The translations under genes and the position numbers were made by a program. The notes below the pieces were generated by a model. It searched no databases. It was not told the origin of the DNA and saw only the letters and a list, made by a program, of their open reading frames with translations. 64,000 bases of DNA from Candidatus Hydrogenedentota bacterium (GTDB lineage Bacteria; Hydrogenedentota; Hydrogenedentia; Hydrogenedentales; JAGMZX01): the NCBI GenBank assembly GCA_029556545.1, contig JAKQEQ010000074.1:23076-87075 (forward strand), read 5' to 3'. Below are positions 27,741 to 37,200 of the stretch, in pieces. The first letter of the stretch is position 1. Each line of letters starts with the position of its first letter.

Positions 27741-27816
27741 CGCCACAGTTGTGCAGTCTCGCGCTATGCCCTTGCCTGCGGAATTCCGACAGCGGACACA
27801 TTACGCTGTCACACGA

Positions 27817-29697
27817 TTACGGCATCGAGAGCGCCAATTCCGGTGGCAGTTCACCGTTGAGTATCTGCGCGCGAAGTTCCGCAAGCCGCCCACCATACGA
27901 TGCCGCGAGGCGCGAACGCGCTCTTGAAATATCAATCACGAAATACTCTCTTGACGGAGAATAATACGCGACAGCATCCGGCACGCCAGCGAACACTTCC
28001 CCAACTTCGGTTCTCTGTTGTTGCTCATAAGCACGAAGATCAATCCATACAGCGTCAAATCCAACTGCCATGATTACGGCAGGCAGTACATGCATTGGAA
28101 GAGTCCTAATCCACTTGAACCATACCTCTGCCTCGTCCACCCGCATCAATGGCGCGTAGCTCCAGCGCAGAGAACGTGATATTGTCCATGGACGCAAGTG
28201 GTCATACTTAATAGAATCTACCGGCATTTGCCAGACAGAAGCCCCAGGCTCCAGCCTCTGCTCTAAGAATGTCACTGCCTGCGCGACCTCATCGTATTGC
28301 CTCATGTTTTCGCGATTCACCCATACGCGTGAAGGGAATTGCCCCTTCTGGTCGTAGACTGTGCCGACGAACATGACCGCGATAGCAGGGAGCACCAGCA
28401 GATACGCTACAGCGGCATTACGGGCGATACTGCGACGCCACAACTCATCAAGGAGAACTGCGGATGCTGCAAAGGAGAAGAACGTAATGAATGCCGTCAC
28501 TCTCGAGTAATTTCGAAGTTGGGCAGTGATAAAGGTGCCCACGTAATTGCTTAATCCATGCGGAACAGCAAGAAGTATAAGACACACCGTTGGGAAAGCA
28601 AGAGGGAGAACTCGCCTCACCCAGGAGGGTGTTCTCTCTCTTGCTGCATATCCTCCTGAGGCAAGTGCCAAGAATATTGCTATAAGACCACATAATCCAA
28701 GAATGCCCAGTGGCGTTGATTCCGTGCGTGGCCCCCAGTGCTTGTCCTCCGTCGCCCGGTCCATACTTTGTGTTAGGAATCCAAGAGGTTGAATAGGATG
28801 AAACTCAGTGAAGCCAACCAATCTACGAATACGCAAGCCATTCTCGTTAAGGACGGGTACCCGATTCCGCATCGCTTCGTACGAGGCCGCCGCTCTCGGA
28901 TTATGCGCTCTCGCAATCACACCGGGAAGACAAGCGGCTAAAGCTGAGGCAATAATCAGGAGTGTAGCCAGGCCTATGGCCGCCACGTTACGCATGGGCT
29001 GACGCCGAGCCAGCATGGCAACGCCTCCGACGGCAAATAGGAAGCAGGTAAAGAAGGCCTCGTAGGGGCCGTTCAGGCCAATGGCAAGACAAAAGAGAAA
29101 AGCCGCCGCTTTCTGTGTTCTAGACCAAGATAGGAAGTCGCTTTGTACAAAGCCCAGGTACAGAAGACAAGCAGGCGGTATGAAATATAGAGACAAGTTG
29201 TAGTGAAAGACATTCCTGAAAAGAGCATAGGGTGAAAGGCTGAACAGGATTCCAGTTACTAGTGCCGGCAGCGGCGTGACCCGCATACGCCGTAAGACCC
29301 ATGTCATGCTAAGACCCGTTATCGCGGTCTTCAGTAACCAACCAACATTGATTGCGGTGCCATTGTCGCCCAAGAAGAGTCCGGGGATGATAGCGAGCAA
29401 GAAATCCAGATAAGAGTTTTGACCATAAATATATGCATTATGATGGAATGGTGCAGACAAAGAAGTGATATTAGCGGGGGTGTAACCTTCAAGAAACGGC
29501 TTGATAAACATTTGCTGAAAGCTTGTGTCGGAGCCGAAGATGAAGGGGACCTCGATGCGAAATAGTTCCGTGGGAAACCCCAAGAAGCACATCAGGATCA
29601 GAGGGGACAAGAACGTGGCCAGAATAAGCGCTATGCCCTCTTGAACGCGCCACCAGGACACGGCATTACCATCCCCATTGTCTGCTAGGTTACGCAT
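27817..29697 (-). CDS. Polytopic GT-C-like membrane protein
   Basis: A 626-aa protein with about 11-12 transmembrane helices (WWRVQEGIALILATFLSPLILM, FLFCLAIGLNGPYEAFFTCFLF) and a C-terminal soluble part (about 480-626) containing ISRSLRWSYAPLMR and FDAVWIDLRAYEQQQ. The early loop FIFGSDTSFQQMFIKPFLEGY fits the acidic first loop of GT-C glycosyltransferases. It starts 8 nt inside the methyltransferase gene with GAGGAG as ribosome site. Base composition is near 50% GC, clearly below the flanks, and codon choice is correspondingly relaxed; recent acquisition is likely. Convergent with wzt. Confidence 0.7.
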   Translation of the reverse strand: MRNLADNGDGNAVSWWRVQEGIALILATFLSPLILMCFLGFPTELFRIEVPFIFGSDTSFQQMFIKPFLEGYTPANITSLSAPFHHNAYIYGQNSYLDFLLAIIPGLFLGDNGTAINVGWLLKTAITGLSMTWVLRRMRVTPLPALVTGILFSLSPYALFRNVFHYNLSLYFIPPACLLYLGFVQSDFLSWSRTQKAAAFLFCLAIGLNGPYEAFFTCFLFAVGGVAMLARRQPMRNVAAIGLATLLIIASALAACLPGVIARAHNPRAAASYEAMRNRVPVLNENGLRIRRLVGFTEFHPIQPLGFLTQSMDRATEDKHWGPRTESTPLGILGLCGLIAIFLALASGGYAARERTPSWVRRVLPLAFPTVCLILLAVPHGLSNYVGTFITAQLRNYSRVTAFITFFSFAASAVLLDELWRRSIARNAAVAYLLVLPAIAVMFVGTVYDQKGQFPSRVWVNRENMRQYDEVAQAVTFLEQRLEPGASVWQMPVDSIKYDHLRPWTISRSLRWSYAPLMRVDEAEVWFKWIRTLPMHVLPAVIMAVGFDAVWIDLRAYEQQQRTEVGEVFAGVPDAVAYYSPSREYFVIDISRARSRLAASYGGRLAELRAQILNGELPPELALSMP

Positions 29698-30481
29698 TGT
29701 TTCTCCTCAACACGGCTACGATAATCGAGCCCGGGATGAGCGTTGTCTTGGCTTCTATAGAATACAACTGCCGCGCAGTATTCCAGCTTAACGGAGCGAT
29801 CCAGGGGGATAGGAAGAGGATAGTTCGGATGTCCTGAATCTCCCAGCCGCCCTCGATGGCAAGCTTGGCAAGTCGCGTCCGGGTATAGTGGAAGACATGT
29901 TGATGGGCGTCCAGCGTCGGGGCGTCGGTGCAGTGGTCCATGAACCACTCGATGAGTGGCCAGAGGCTGCGGTAGTTGGGCGTGGTAAGGAGCAGTTTGG
30001 CATCCTGGGCGGCGATTCTTCGCAGGTTTTTCAGGAGGGCGACAGCCTGTTCGAAATAGACATGCTCGACGAGTTCGAGACAGTAAAGCTTTTGGGGCGG
30101 CGCCTCGATGTCGAATGCGTCGTCAACCAAGGTGTGTTGAAAGGCGACATTGTGGGTTGTGAAGTGCTCGCGGGCGTAGGCGATTGCGTCGGGGTTGCCG
30201 TCGATGCCTCGTGCGTGGGCGGCGTGTTCGCCGAGGAAACTGGTGATGACACCGGAGCCGCAACCGATGTCGAGTACGGCGTCGTCGGCTGTGGGCGGAA
30301 GCATATCGGCAATTACAAACTTCTTGGCATGGTGCCAGAAGCGCTGTACGGCGTTGGGGGAGTGCATGGCGCGGTGCTGATAGCCGCCGTCAATGGTCAC
30401 AGTGTCGCCGGTTCGTCTACGGTTTTCCGGCAGTTCGGAAAGGTGCTGTTCCGCCGGAGGGGTTGCTTTTCTTTCGGTCAT
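29690..30481 (-). CDS. SAM-dependent methyltransferase (class I)
   Basis: A 263-aa protein starting MTERKATPPAEQ, overlapping the GT2 stop (ATGA); the longer frame to 30898 is a shadow. SAM-binding motif VLDIGCGSGVITSFLGEHA, followed by GIDGNPDAIAYAREHF and LYCLELVEHVYFEQAVALL, as in UbiG/Coq3-type and glycan-modifying methyltransferases. TTPNYRSLWPLIEWFMD completes the fold. It probably modifies a lipid-linked sugar in this cluster. Confidence 0.87.
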   Translation of the reverse strand: MTERKATPPAEQHLSELPENRRRTGDTVTIDGGYQHRAMHSPNAVQRFWHHAKKFVIADMLPPTADDAVLDIGCGSGVITSFLGEHAAHARGIDGNPDAIAYAREHFTTHNVAFQHTLVDDAFDIEAPPQKLYCLELVEHVYFEQAVALLKNLRRIAAQDAKLLLTTPNYRSLWPLIEWFMDHCTDAPTLDAHQHVFHYTRTRLAKLAIEGGWEIQDIRTILFLSPWIAPLSWNTARQLYSIEAKTTLIPGSIIVAVLRRNNA

Positions 30482-31446
30482 TCCGTTTGGTCTCGAATGA
30501 TGTACCTTGGGCGCCGCTTCACTTCCTGAAAGATGGTGGCGATGTACTCTCCGACAATTCCCAAGGCGACCATTATACAGCCGCCTATGATGAGTTGGAG
30601 CAGAATGACGGTTGCGAAGCCCTCCAGAGAGTAGCCCCGGAGCCATTGACCCAGCGTATAGAGGCCGAATAGGAAGGCTGAAAGGACGAAAAGCGCGCCC
30701 AGTGCGGTCGTCAGGTGGAGGGCGCTGGTGCTGAAGGCGGTCATTGCCGTGGTGGCGAGGCGTACGAGCCGCGCGAGATTCCATCGCGACATACCGGCGG
30801 CCCGGGGCGCCACGCTCATTGGGAGTTGCATATGGCGAAAGCCGAGCCACTCCGTCATGGCCCGGTAGAAGGTAACCCGTTCCTTCATGGCCAACCACGC
30901 GGTGACAACATTTCTATCGAGAAGCTTGAAGTCGCTCGACCCGCGCATATCAAAGCCGGAAACACTGCAAAGCGCGGCAGTGAAAAGGGCCACCGAGAGC
31001 CTGTAGAGCATGGTCTCTTTCCCTCGATCTTGCTTGACGGCATCGACGATATCAAAGGCTTCCTCGCGCCAGAGCCGCACCATTTCGGGAATGAGGTGCG
31101 GGGGATGTTGCAGGTCGGCATCCATCACGATAACAGCGTCTCCCTCGGCGTGCTCGAGGCCTGCGGCAATGGCGGCTTCCTTGCCGAAATTACGACTGAA
31201 TCGCAGTGCTCGGACCCGGCTATCCGCTGCGGCAATAGACTGGATTTCCTCCCAGGACTGATCAGTGGACCCGTCGTCAACGAGCAGGAATGCATAATTG
31301 ATTCCATCGATGATCTGTAGGGACTTATCGATCACGGCGAGATTGGATCGAATGCTTGCCGCCTCGCAGTATACGGGAATAACAACAGCGATGAGCGGGC
31401 GCTCGGGCCGCGCGACGGTATCCCGGTATTTTTCTGCCGTGATCAA
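30478..31446 (-). CDS. GT2 glycosyltransferase, GtrB/DPM-like with two membrane helices
   Basis: A 322-aa protein from a TTG start. Catalytic domain residues about 20-240: AVVIPVYCEAASIRSNL, LLVDDGSTDQSWEEI, NFGKEAAIAAGLEHAEGDAVIVMDADLQHPP (DxD). Two C-terminal transmembrane helices (about 245-310). Family members transfer glucose or similar from UDP to undecaprenyl phosphate at the inner-membrane face. The upstream gene's stop lies in the same frame 24 nt away, so no other start is available. Part of the lower-GC operon. Confidence 0.9.
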   Translation of the reverse strand: MITAEKYRDTVARPERPLIAVVIPVYCEAASIRSNLAVIDKSLQIIDGINYAFLLVDDGSTDQSWEEIQSIAAADSRVRALRFSRNFGKEAAIAAGLEHAEGDAVIVMDADLQHPPHLIPEMVRLWREEAFDIVDAVKQDRGKETMLYRLSVALFTAALCSVSGFDMRGSSDFKLLDRNVVTAWLAMKERVTFYRAMTEWLGFRHMQLPMSVAPRAAGMSRWNLARLVRLATTAMTAFSTSALHLTTALGALFVLSAFLFGLYTLGQWLRGYSLEGFATVILLQLIIGGCIMVALGIVGEYIATIFQEVKRRPRYIIRDQTE

Positions 31447-31470
31447 TTCTGCAAAACCGTGTTGTCCTGT

Positions 31471-32067
31471 CTAGGGCACACTGGGAATGACCCACGCTTG
31501 AATGTTGCGGACTTCGACGGGCGCGGCAGCCTCGGGTCCCACCCGAACCCCGACGACAAGCCGTGCGACGCCGGAGTCGGGGACAGGCGCCAAGAGGGTT
31601 ACGGTCTCCCATTCTCCGGCGCGCGCGTTGGGTTGGTTTCCACCTGCGTCCTTGCCTTCCTGACGGGCGTACAATCGCAGCAAAACGAGCACGTCACGGG
31701 GCGCCATGCAGCGCACCTCGGCTCGTACAAGGACACTTTCGCCCTGTCGGAGGTCCGGTTCGTTAATGGCTTGTGCGAGATCGACGAATTGATCGTCCGG
31801 GCGCGTTATGCGCAGCCTGGCGGGTTGCCCCGGCTCGGCGCGGGTCAAGGAACTGCCCGGCAACGGCTTCCAGCTCCAGGCGAGGGGCCATTCGTTGCGC
31901 CAGTCGGCGAAGTCCGCATTCGTAAGGAGTTGCCCGGTGGGCGAGTGCCCCTGGGGCGACTCGCCGTCGTGGGGTTGGGCGAGCGCTGGACATATAATGA
32001 CGCCCACGGCGACGACTGCCGCCGTTACCATCGCCATGGTCAGTGCGGATATTCTGCGTTTCTTCAT
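31471..32067 (-). CDS. Secreted protein with beta-sandwich-like domain
   Basis: A 198-aa protein with signal peptide (ALTMAMVTAAVVAVGVIICPALA, cleavage near AQP). The mature region starts LLTNADFADWRNEWPLAWSWKP and continues with beta-rich VLVRAEVRCMAPRDVLVLLRLYARQ and ARLVVGVRVGPEAA, similar to carbohydrate-binding modules in layout. It is first in the operon with GT2, methyltransferase and GT-C-like genes. A small protein of matching design precedes the ABC exporter at 25 kb. Function unknown. Confidence 0.6.
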   Translation of the reverse strand: MKKRRISALTMAMVTAAVVAVGVIICPALAQPHDGESPQGHSPTGQLLTNADFADWRNEWPLAWSWKPLPGSSLTRAEPGQPARLRITRPDDQFVDLAQAINEPDLRQGESVLVRAEVRCMAPRDVLVLLRLYARQEGKDAGGNQPNARAGEWETVTLLAPVPDSGVARLVVGVRVGPEAAAPVEVRNIQAWVIPSVP

Positions 32068-32109
32068 TGGCCGTTACGATCGCCCGATTGGTCTATCTCG
32101 CTTTGGAGA

Positions 32110-32139
32110 AGTATAGCCTTCGCTTAGCGAGCGGGGCAA
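32110..32139 (-). promoter_or_regulatory. Candidate promoter of the GT2 operon
   Basis: On the minus strand TTGCCC (32134-32139), 18-nt spacer, TATACT (32110-32115), with an expected transcription start about 35 nt before the secreted-protein gene. Confidence 0.45.
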
Positions 32140-32164
32140 GAGGGCGATGCCCTAATTGCGTTGG

Positions 32165-33028
32165 CTATGCGACACCGACGCGTTGTTCGAGGGTTTCGAT
32201 GCGTTCGAGGAGTTCGAGGATGGCGGCGGAATTGACGACGATCTGTTTGCCGAGGTCGCGGCCACGTTCGGTGCGGGCTTGGCCGGTTTCCTGGTCGCGG
32301 ACTTGGCGTTGTACTGCGATGGGGCCGAGGGATTCGTGATCGACTTGGTCGAATTCGGACTGATCGCCCTGGCCTTCGCGGGGCGGTTGGGATTGGGCGG
32401 GTCGGATTGCGCGGAGGATTTCGAGGGCGCGCGCGCCGCGGTAGATGGGGCTGCGGTCGGTGAAGCTGTCGGCGGAACAGTTATTGGATATCCATACGTC
32501 GCCGGCCTTGGCGTTGATGTGAAAAGCCTGGGCGCTGGAGCCGGGGGAGTAGACAATGAGGTAGGTATCGCCCGCAGATGCGTTGGAATTGCGGAAGATG
32601 CGGGCTGTCTGCGCGTCGCTGCCGTTGGGCATGTTGACGTCGAGGTCCACGAAGTTGCCGCCGTTGTTGTTGAGGCGAAGGGTTCCGCCGCCGGTGTATT
32701 CGATCTTCGCGACGCTGGCGCCCGCGGCGGTGAGGGTAAGGCGGCCCATGGAATAGACGGCGGCGCTGTCGAGTTTGGACGGCGCTACGGTTGCGGGTTG
32801 TATGCGTGCGCCGTCGAGTTGTCCGTCGGCGTTGGTGATTGCGGTGGGGGTGGCCCCGGCGAAGAGTTGGCCTTTGACGGTGACGTCGCCGTTGGTGGCG
32901 AGGTTTCCGGCGGGGTCGATGTCGAGGCCGCCGGCGGGGGATGCGCCCTGTTCGGGGGCGTCGTAGCCGCCGCCGATGCGGAGGGCTTCTCGGGTGGTTG
33001 GTTTGGCGGGCATGGACGGTGTGCTCAT
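32165..33028 (-). CDS. Tail-fibre-like protein with possible S74-type C-terminus
   Basis: A 287-aa protein (GGAGA 8 nt before the ATG). The N-terminal half is Gly/Asp-rich and beta-helical in character (GGLDIDPAGNLATNGDVTVKGQLFAG, TGGGTLRLNNNGGNFVDLDVNMPNG), as in phage tail fibres and bacterial adhesins. The C-terminal part (NCSADSFTDRSPIYRGARALEILRAI then a coiled coil ILELLERIETLEQRV) resembles the intramolecular chaperone/peptidase S74 region, though I cannot identify the full Ser-Lys dyad. No signal peptide. Its place in a polysaccharide locus suggests surface or capsule association, but this is inference. Confidence 0.6.
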   Translation of the reverse strand: MSTPSMPAKPTTREALRIGGGYDAPEQGASPAGGLDIDPAGNLATNGDVTVKGQLFAGATPTAITNADGQLDGARIQPATVAPSKLDSAAVYSMGRLTLTAAGASVAKIEYTGGGTLRLNNNGGNFVDLDVNMPNGSDAQTARIFRNSNASAGDTYLIVYSPGSSAQAFHINAKAGDVWISNNCSADSFTDRSPIYRGARALEILRAIRPAQSQPPREGQGDQSEFDQVDHESLGPIAVQRQVRDQETGQARTERGRDLGKQIVVNSAAILELLERIETLEQRVGVA

Positions 33029-33136
33029 GGTTCGGGTCTCCGTGGCGCGGCGGTGTCTTGCGCCGGTTGCGTTGCATAGGGGTCCCCTATTGGATCATGG
33101 CATTTGTTGCATCGGGGCGCGGAAACGCGCCGTTCC

Positions 33137-33192
33137 GGCAAGCGCGGCTTGCCGGTGAAGAGCGCAAGCAAGCTTGCGTAGTCCACAGGGGG
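33137..33192. repeat. 56-bp direct repeat, copy 1 (double hairpin)
   Basis: Contains two hairpins, GGCAAGC-GCG-GCTTGCC and CGCAAGC-AA-GCTTGCG, then AGTCCACAGGGGG. Recurs at 34197-34252 with two mismatches, same orientation, bracketing the sulfotransferase gene. A further 15-bp piece (CCCCTGTTCGCCGAA) follows immediately. Confidence 0.85.
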
Positions 33193-33263
33193 CCCCTGTT
33201 CGCCGAAGGGGGCGCGGTGGCGGCAATTGCTATACTGGGGGACATCGTAATAGCGGAGGCGAG

Positions 33264-34196
33264 ATGGCGATGCAACTTGTGGTGCTGGGGATGCGGTCGG
33301 GCAGTTCCGTACTGACACGTCTCGTGAACATGTCGGGCGCGTCGGTGGGGCCGCGCGAAGAGCTGATGAAAGCAAACGCACAGAACCCGAAGGGGTTCTG
33401 GGAGGACGAGCGGGTCGTCGCGCTGAATAACGCGCTGCTGAAGGCGCAGGGGTGCGGCTGGAACCAGGTCGGCAAGTTGACGCCGGAAGCGATTACGCCG
33501 GAAGCGTTCCCGGCGGAAGCCGAGCGGGCGCGGGGCATTATCCGCGATCTGGACGTGTCGCGTCCGTGGGTGCTGAAGGACCCGCGGATGTGCCTGTTGC
33601 TGCCGTTCTGGAAGCCGCTGCTGGCGGCGCCGGTGTTCGTGATTATCCATCGGGCGCCGCTCGAGGTTGCCCATTCGCTGCGCACGCACCATGAGATGCC
33701 GCTGGCGTGCGGGTTGGCGTTGTGGGACTATTACATGCGCACGATATTGCGGCACACGAGCGGGCAACGCCGGGCGCTGGTGTCTTACGGCGGCTTGATG
33801 GCCGATCCGGTGGGCGTGATGGCGGGGCTGCTCGAAAGATTGCGGGGATGGGGCGTGCAGGGCCTGGGCATGCCCGAGACCGGGGCGATCACGGAGTTTG
33901 TGGATCCGGCGCTTTACCGGGAGAAGGTCGCCGACCCGACTGAGATGTCGCTCGTGACCGGGGATCAACGGGACCTGCACCAAGCGATCGAAGACGGCGG
34001 CGTGCTTGGCTGGAGCGATGTGCCGCCGCCGTCATTCCATACCCTCGAACTGCTGCGGGTCAATGACGAATTACAGTTCCGCCGTTGGAATGAGAAGGTA
34101 TTGCGCCGGCGCGTCGAGGAGACGAAGCGGGCGTGTGAAGCGAAGATCGCCGAGTTGGAGGCAAGCCTCGCCCGGCTTAGCGGAGCGGGGCAGTAA
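33264..34196 (+). CDS. Sulfotransferase-family protein
   Basis: A 310-aa protein from the ATG at 33264 (GGAGG 4 nt upstream; ATG 33270 also possible). The N-terminal LVVLGMRSGSSVLTRLVNMSGA matches the 5'-phosphosulfate loop of PAPS-dependent sulfotransferases, and the downstream VSRPWVLKDPRMCLLLPFW matches the 3'-phosphate motif region. The C-terminal 60 residues form a coiled-coil-like helix (NDELQFRRWNEKVLRRRVEETKRACEAK). It would sulfate a glycan or lipid in the cytoplasm. The gene is alone on the plus strand and bracketed by 56-bp direct repeats, which suggests it moved as a cassette. Confidence 0.8.
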   Translation: MAMQLVVLGMRSGSSVLTRLVNMSGASVGPREELMKANAQNPKGFWEDERVVALNNALLKAQGCGWNQVGKLTPEAITPEAFPAEAERARGIIRDLDVSRPWVLKDPRMCLLLPFWKPLLAAPVFVIIHRAPLEVAHSLRTHHEMPLACGLALWDYYMRTILRHTSGQRRALVSYGGLMADPVGVMAGLLERLRGWGVQGLGMPETGAITEFVDPALYREKVADPTEMSLVTGDQRDLHQAIEDGGVLGWSDVPPPSFHTLELLRVNDELQFRRWNEKVLRRRVEETKRACEAKIAELEASLARLSGAGQ

Positions 34197-34252
34197 GGCA
34201 AGCGCGGCTTGTCGGTGAAGAGCGCAAGCAAGCTTGCGCAGTCCACAGGGGG
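34197..34252. repeat. 56-bp direct repeat, copy 2
   Basis: Near-identical to 33137-33192. Here a 37-bp insertion separates it from the trailing CCCCTGTTCGCCGAA (34290-34304), and that trailing part is read as the FGEQG end of the 1372-aa protein. Confidence 0.85.
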
Positions 34253-34271
34253 CGGCATACGAAGCCCGCGA

Positions 34272-37200
34272 CTACGCGCGGCCTGGGAGCCCCTGTTCGC
34301 CGAAAGCTGCGCGGCGTCGCTGTTCGAATTGCAGCACGGGATCGGGGATGTAGCGGAGGTCGTCCGGGGGGCGGTATCCGGGTTCGGTGAGGAAGCGGAT
34401 GAGTTGTTCGCGGAAGACGTCGGGCTGCCAGGTCCAGAGCCAGAGGTCGCGGTCGCGACGGACGTTTTCCTTGAACCGGGCGATTTGGCGGGGGTCTTCG
34501 CAGAGCGCGCGGATGGCGGCGGCGAGTTGGTCCTCGTCGACGTAGACTTCGGGCAGGAACATGCGGCCGGATTCGGGGCGGGCGGGTACGACGAGGCCGT
34601 GTTCGCCGGGGATTATCCATTGCTTCATCATGTATCCGTCGCTGATGAGCGCGGGGAGGCCGCAGGCGAGGGCTTCGGTGATGGGGAGGCCGAGTCCTTC
34701 GCGTTTGGAGGGCCATAGGAGCATGTCCTTGTCGCGGTAGGCGTCGAAGATGTCGGGTATGGTGCCTTGGTGGACGCGGAAGCGTTGGGTGTCGCGGAGG
34801 AGGGCGGCGCAATCGTTGCCGTATTGGTCGATGGGGGCCTGGGTGTGGAAATGGAGGACGGCGTTGTTCGGGGCGGCTTTCGCGAAGGCGCGCACGAGGG
34901 TGTCGGTGTTTTTTCGGTTGTTGTAGCCGCCCCATCCGGCGACGTGGATGAAGTGGAGGCGGTCGTCTTCGCGGTTGACGGGTGCGGGGACCGCCTCGGG
35001 CGGAATTCCCCAGGGTATGAGGAGGAACGGCATGTTCGGGAAGTGTTCTCGAAAGACGTCGCGGGTGTGGAAGGTGACGCCGAGGGCGGCGTCGAAGCGG
35101 GCGTACTTGTCGATGTGTTCCCAGCGCATGACGTCGAGGTGCTCGTAGACCATGACGCGAATGCCCGCCGCCTGGAGGGCGTCGACGCGTTTCCAGTCCT
35201 TGGGGTGGGCCTCGAAGAAGATGACGAGGTCGAGGGCGTTTGCGCGTGCCCATGCGACGGTTTCTTTTGGGGTGGGGTCGTCGCCGCCGTTGGTGACTCG
35301 CGGGTGGGCGATGGGCCCGGAGTTGTCGAAGCGGTGGCTCTCCCATCGGGCGAGCACGTGGGTGCGGATGGCGTCGCTTTCGAGGGCGCGGGCCAATTGG
35401 CCAGCGACGAAGGTCACGCCGCGGACGTACCAGATGGAGACGATGCCGACGTTGAGGGTGCGGGCGGGGTCCAGTGGGGGCGGCGGTGCCGCCGTGGGAC
35501 CGGCCTCGGCGCGGGCACGGAGTTCGGGCACATAGGCGGCGGTCTCGCCGTCGGGTTCGCGGCCCGGCTTGAAGTATTCGGCGACCTCGAAGCCGTCTTC
35601 GGCGTAGAGGCGCGCGTCGTCGGGATCGACCTGGGGGCCCCAGCGTCCGACGAAGGTGGCGCGGTTGTAGAGGATGGCGCGGTTGCGGCCTTCGGTCTTG
35701 CCTTCGTGGTGGTATACGACGGATGCGGGGGCGTAGAGGAGGCGTTTGCCGCGATTGAAGCGGAGTGCGAAACAGAAGTCGAGGTCTTCGCAGCCGTTGG
35801 CGTAGACGGGGTCGAGGCCGCGCAGGGCGATGAAGTCGGCGGCGCGTACGGCGAGGCAGGCGCCGGTCAGGGCCTGGAAACCGCGGGGCTTGTTGACGTA
35901 GGGGGCGTCCGCCGGGGCGTTTCGGTAGACGTGGTAGGGGATTTTGCTGCGGTCGGAGAAGACGAAGCCGGCGGCCTGGACCGTGCCGTCGGCGTAGAGG
36001 AGCTTCGGTCCGACGGCGCCGACGTCGGGGTCGGATTCGAGGGGCGCGATGAGGGGTTCGAGCCAGCGCGGCGTGACCTCGGTGTCGTTGTTGAGGAGGA
36101 CGATGTATTCGCCGGTGGTGTTTGCGACGCCGATGTTGTTGCCGAGTGCGAACCAGTAGTTCTCGTAGTTGGTGACGATGCGGAGTTGGGGGTAGTCGCG
36201 CGCGAGGGCGTCGAGGCCGCGCTTGGTGTCGTCGTCGCTGCCGTTGTCGACGAGGACGGCCTCGAAGGGCCGTCCGGCGTCGGTGTTGAAGAGGGAGCGC
36301 ATGCAGGCGCGGGTGAGATCGAGTTGGTTGAATACGGGGATGACGACGGAGACGAGTCGCGGGGTGCGGTTCGGGAGTTCGGCTTCGAGGCGGGGCCAGT
36401 CGATGAGGTGCTTGTTGAGGACCTTGAACTTGTAGGCCTGGGGCTCGTCGAGGGTGATCTGGTTGAGTTTCTTCTGGCGGTTGTATACGGCGCCGACGAG
36501 CGGTACGGCGACGGGGTCGTAGTGGGAGACGTAGCGGAGTATGAGGTCCCAGTCGACCCAGCGGCGGAGATCGCGGTCGAAGCCGCCGAGTTCGTCGAAG
36601 AGGCGGCGGTGGTGCATGAAGATGTTGATGTCGATGAAGTTGTTGCGTTGCAGGGCTTCGAGGTTGAAGTTGCGGCGGCGGAGATAGGCTTTGCCGGCGT
36701 CGTCGTGGTCGATGATCCGGAGGGCGGCATAGGCGCAGGGGGCGGCGGTGGTCTTGAGCGCGTGGACCATGAAGAGGAGGTAGTCGTCGAGCCAGTGGTT
36801 GTCCGAATCGAGATAGGCGATGAGATCGCCCTTCGCGGCGTGGAGTGCGGTGTCGCGGGCGGCGGATACGCCCTCGTGCTCGATGCGGTGGTAGTGGATG
36901 TTGGGGTGCTTTTCCTGGTACGCGGCGACGACCTCGCGCGTGTTGTCCGTGCCGCCGTCGTCTACGATGAGGAGTTCCCAGTTCTTGTAGTCCTGGCGCA
37001 GGACGCTTTCGATGGGCTCGTTGATCTTCGCGCCGCGGTTGTAGGTGGGCATGATGACGCTGACGAGCGTGTCCTGGGGCCGGCGGCGTAGTTCGTCGCG
37101 CAGGCGCGCGCGCGCCGTGTCGGGCAAGAGGGCCATGCTCTTGGCGCGGGCGCGGTTGGCGCGGGTGCGATCGAGGACCTGCTCGAAGGAGAGTCGGTCC

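Noticed and set aside
29690..30898. 402-aa version of the methyltransferase
   Set aside because: The extra N-terminus is out-of-frame sequence of the GT2 gene; the ATG at 30481 overlaps the GT2 stop and begins a normal-length enzyme.
34767..37091. 774-aa plus-strand frame
   Set aside because: Antisense of the 1372-aa glycosyltransferase; Val/Glu/Gly-rich low-complexity translation without domains.
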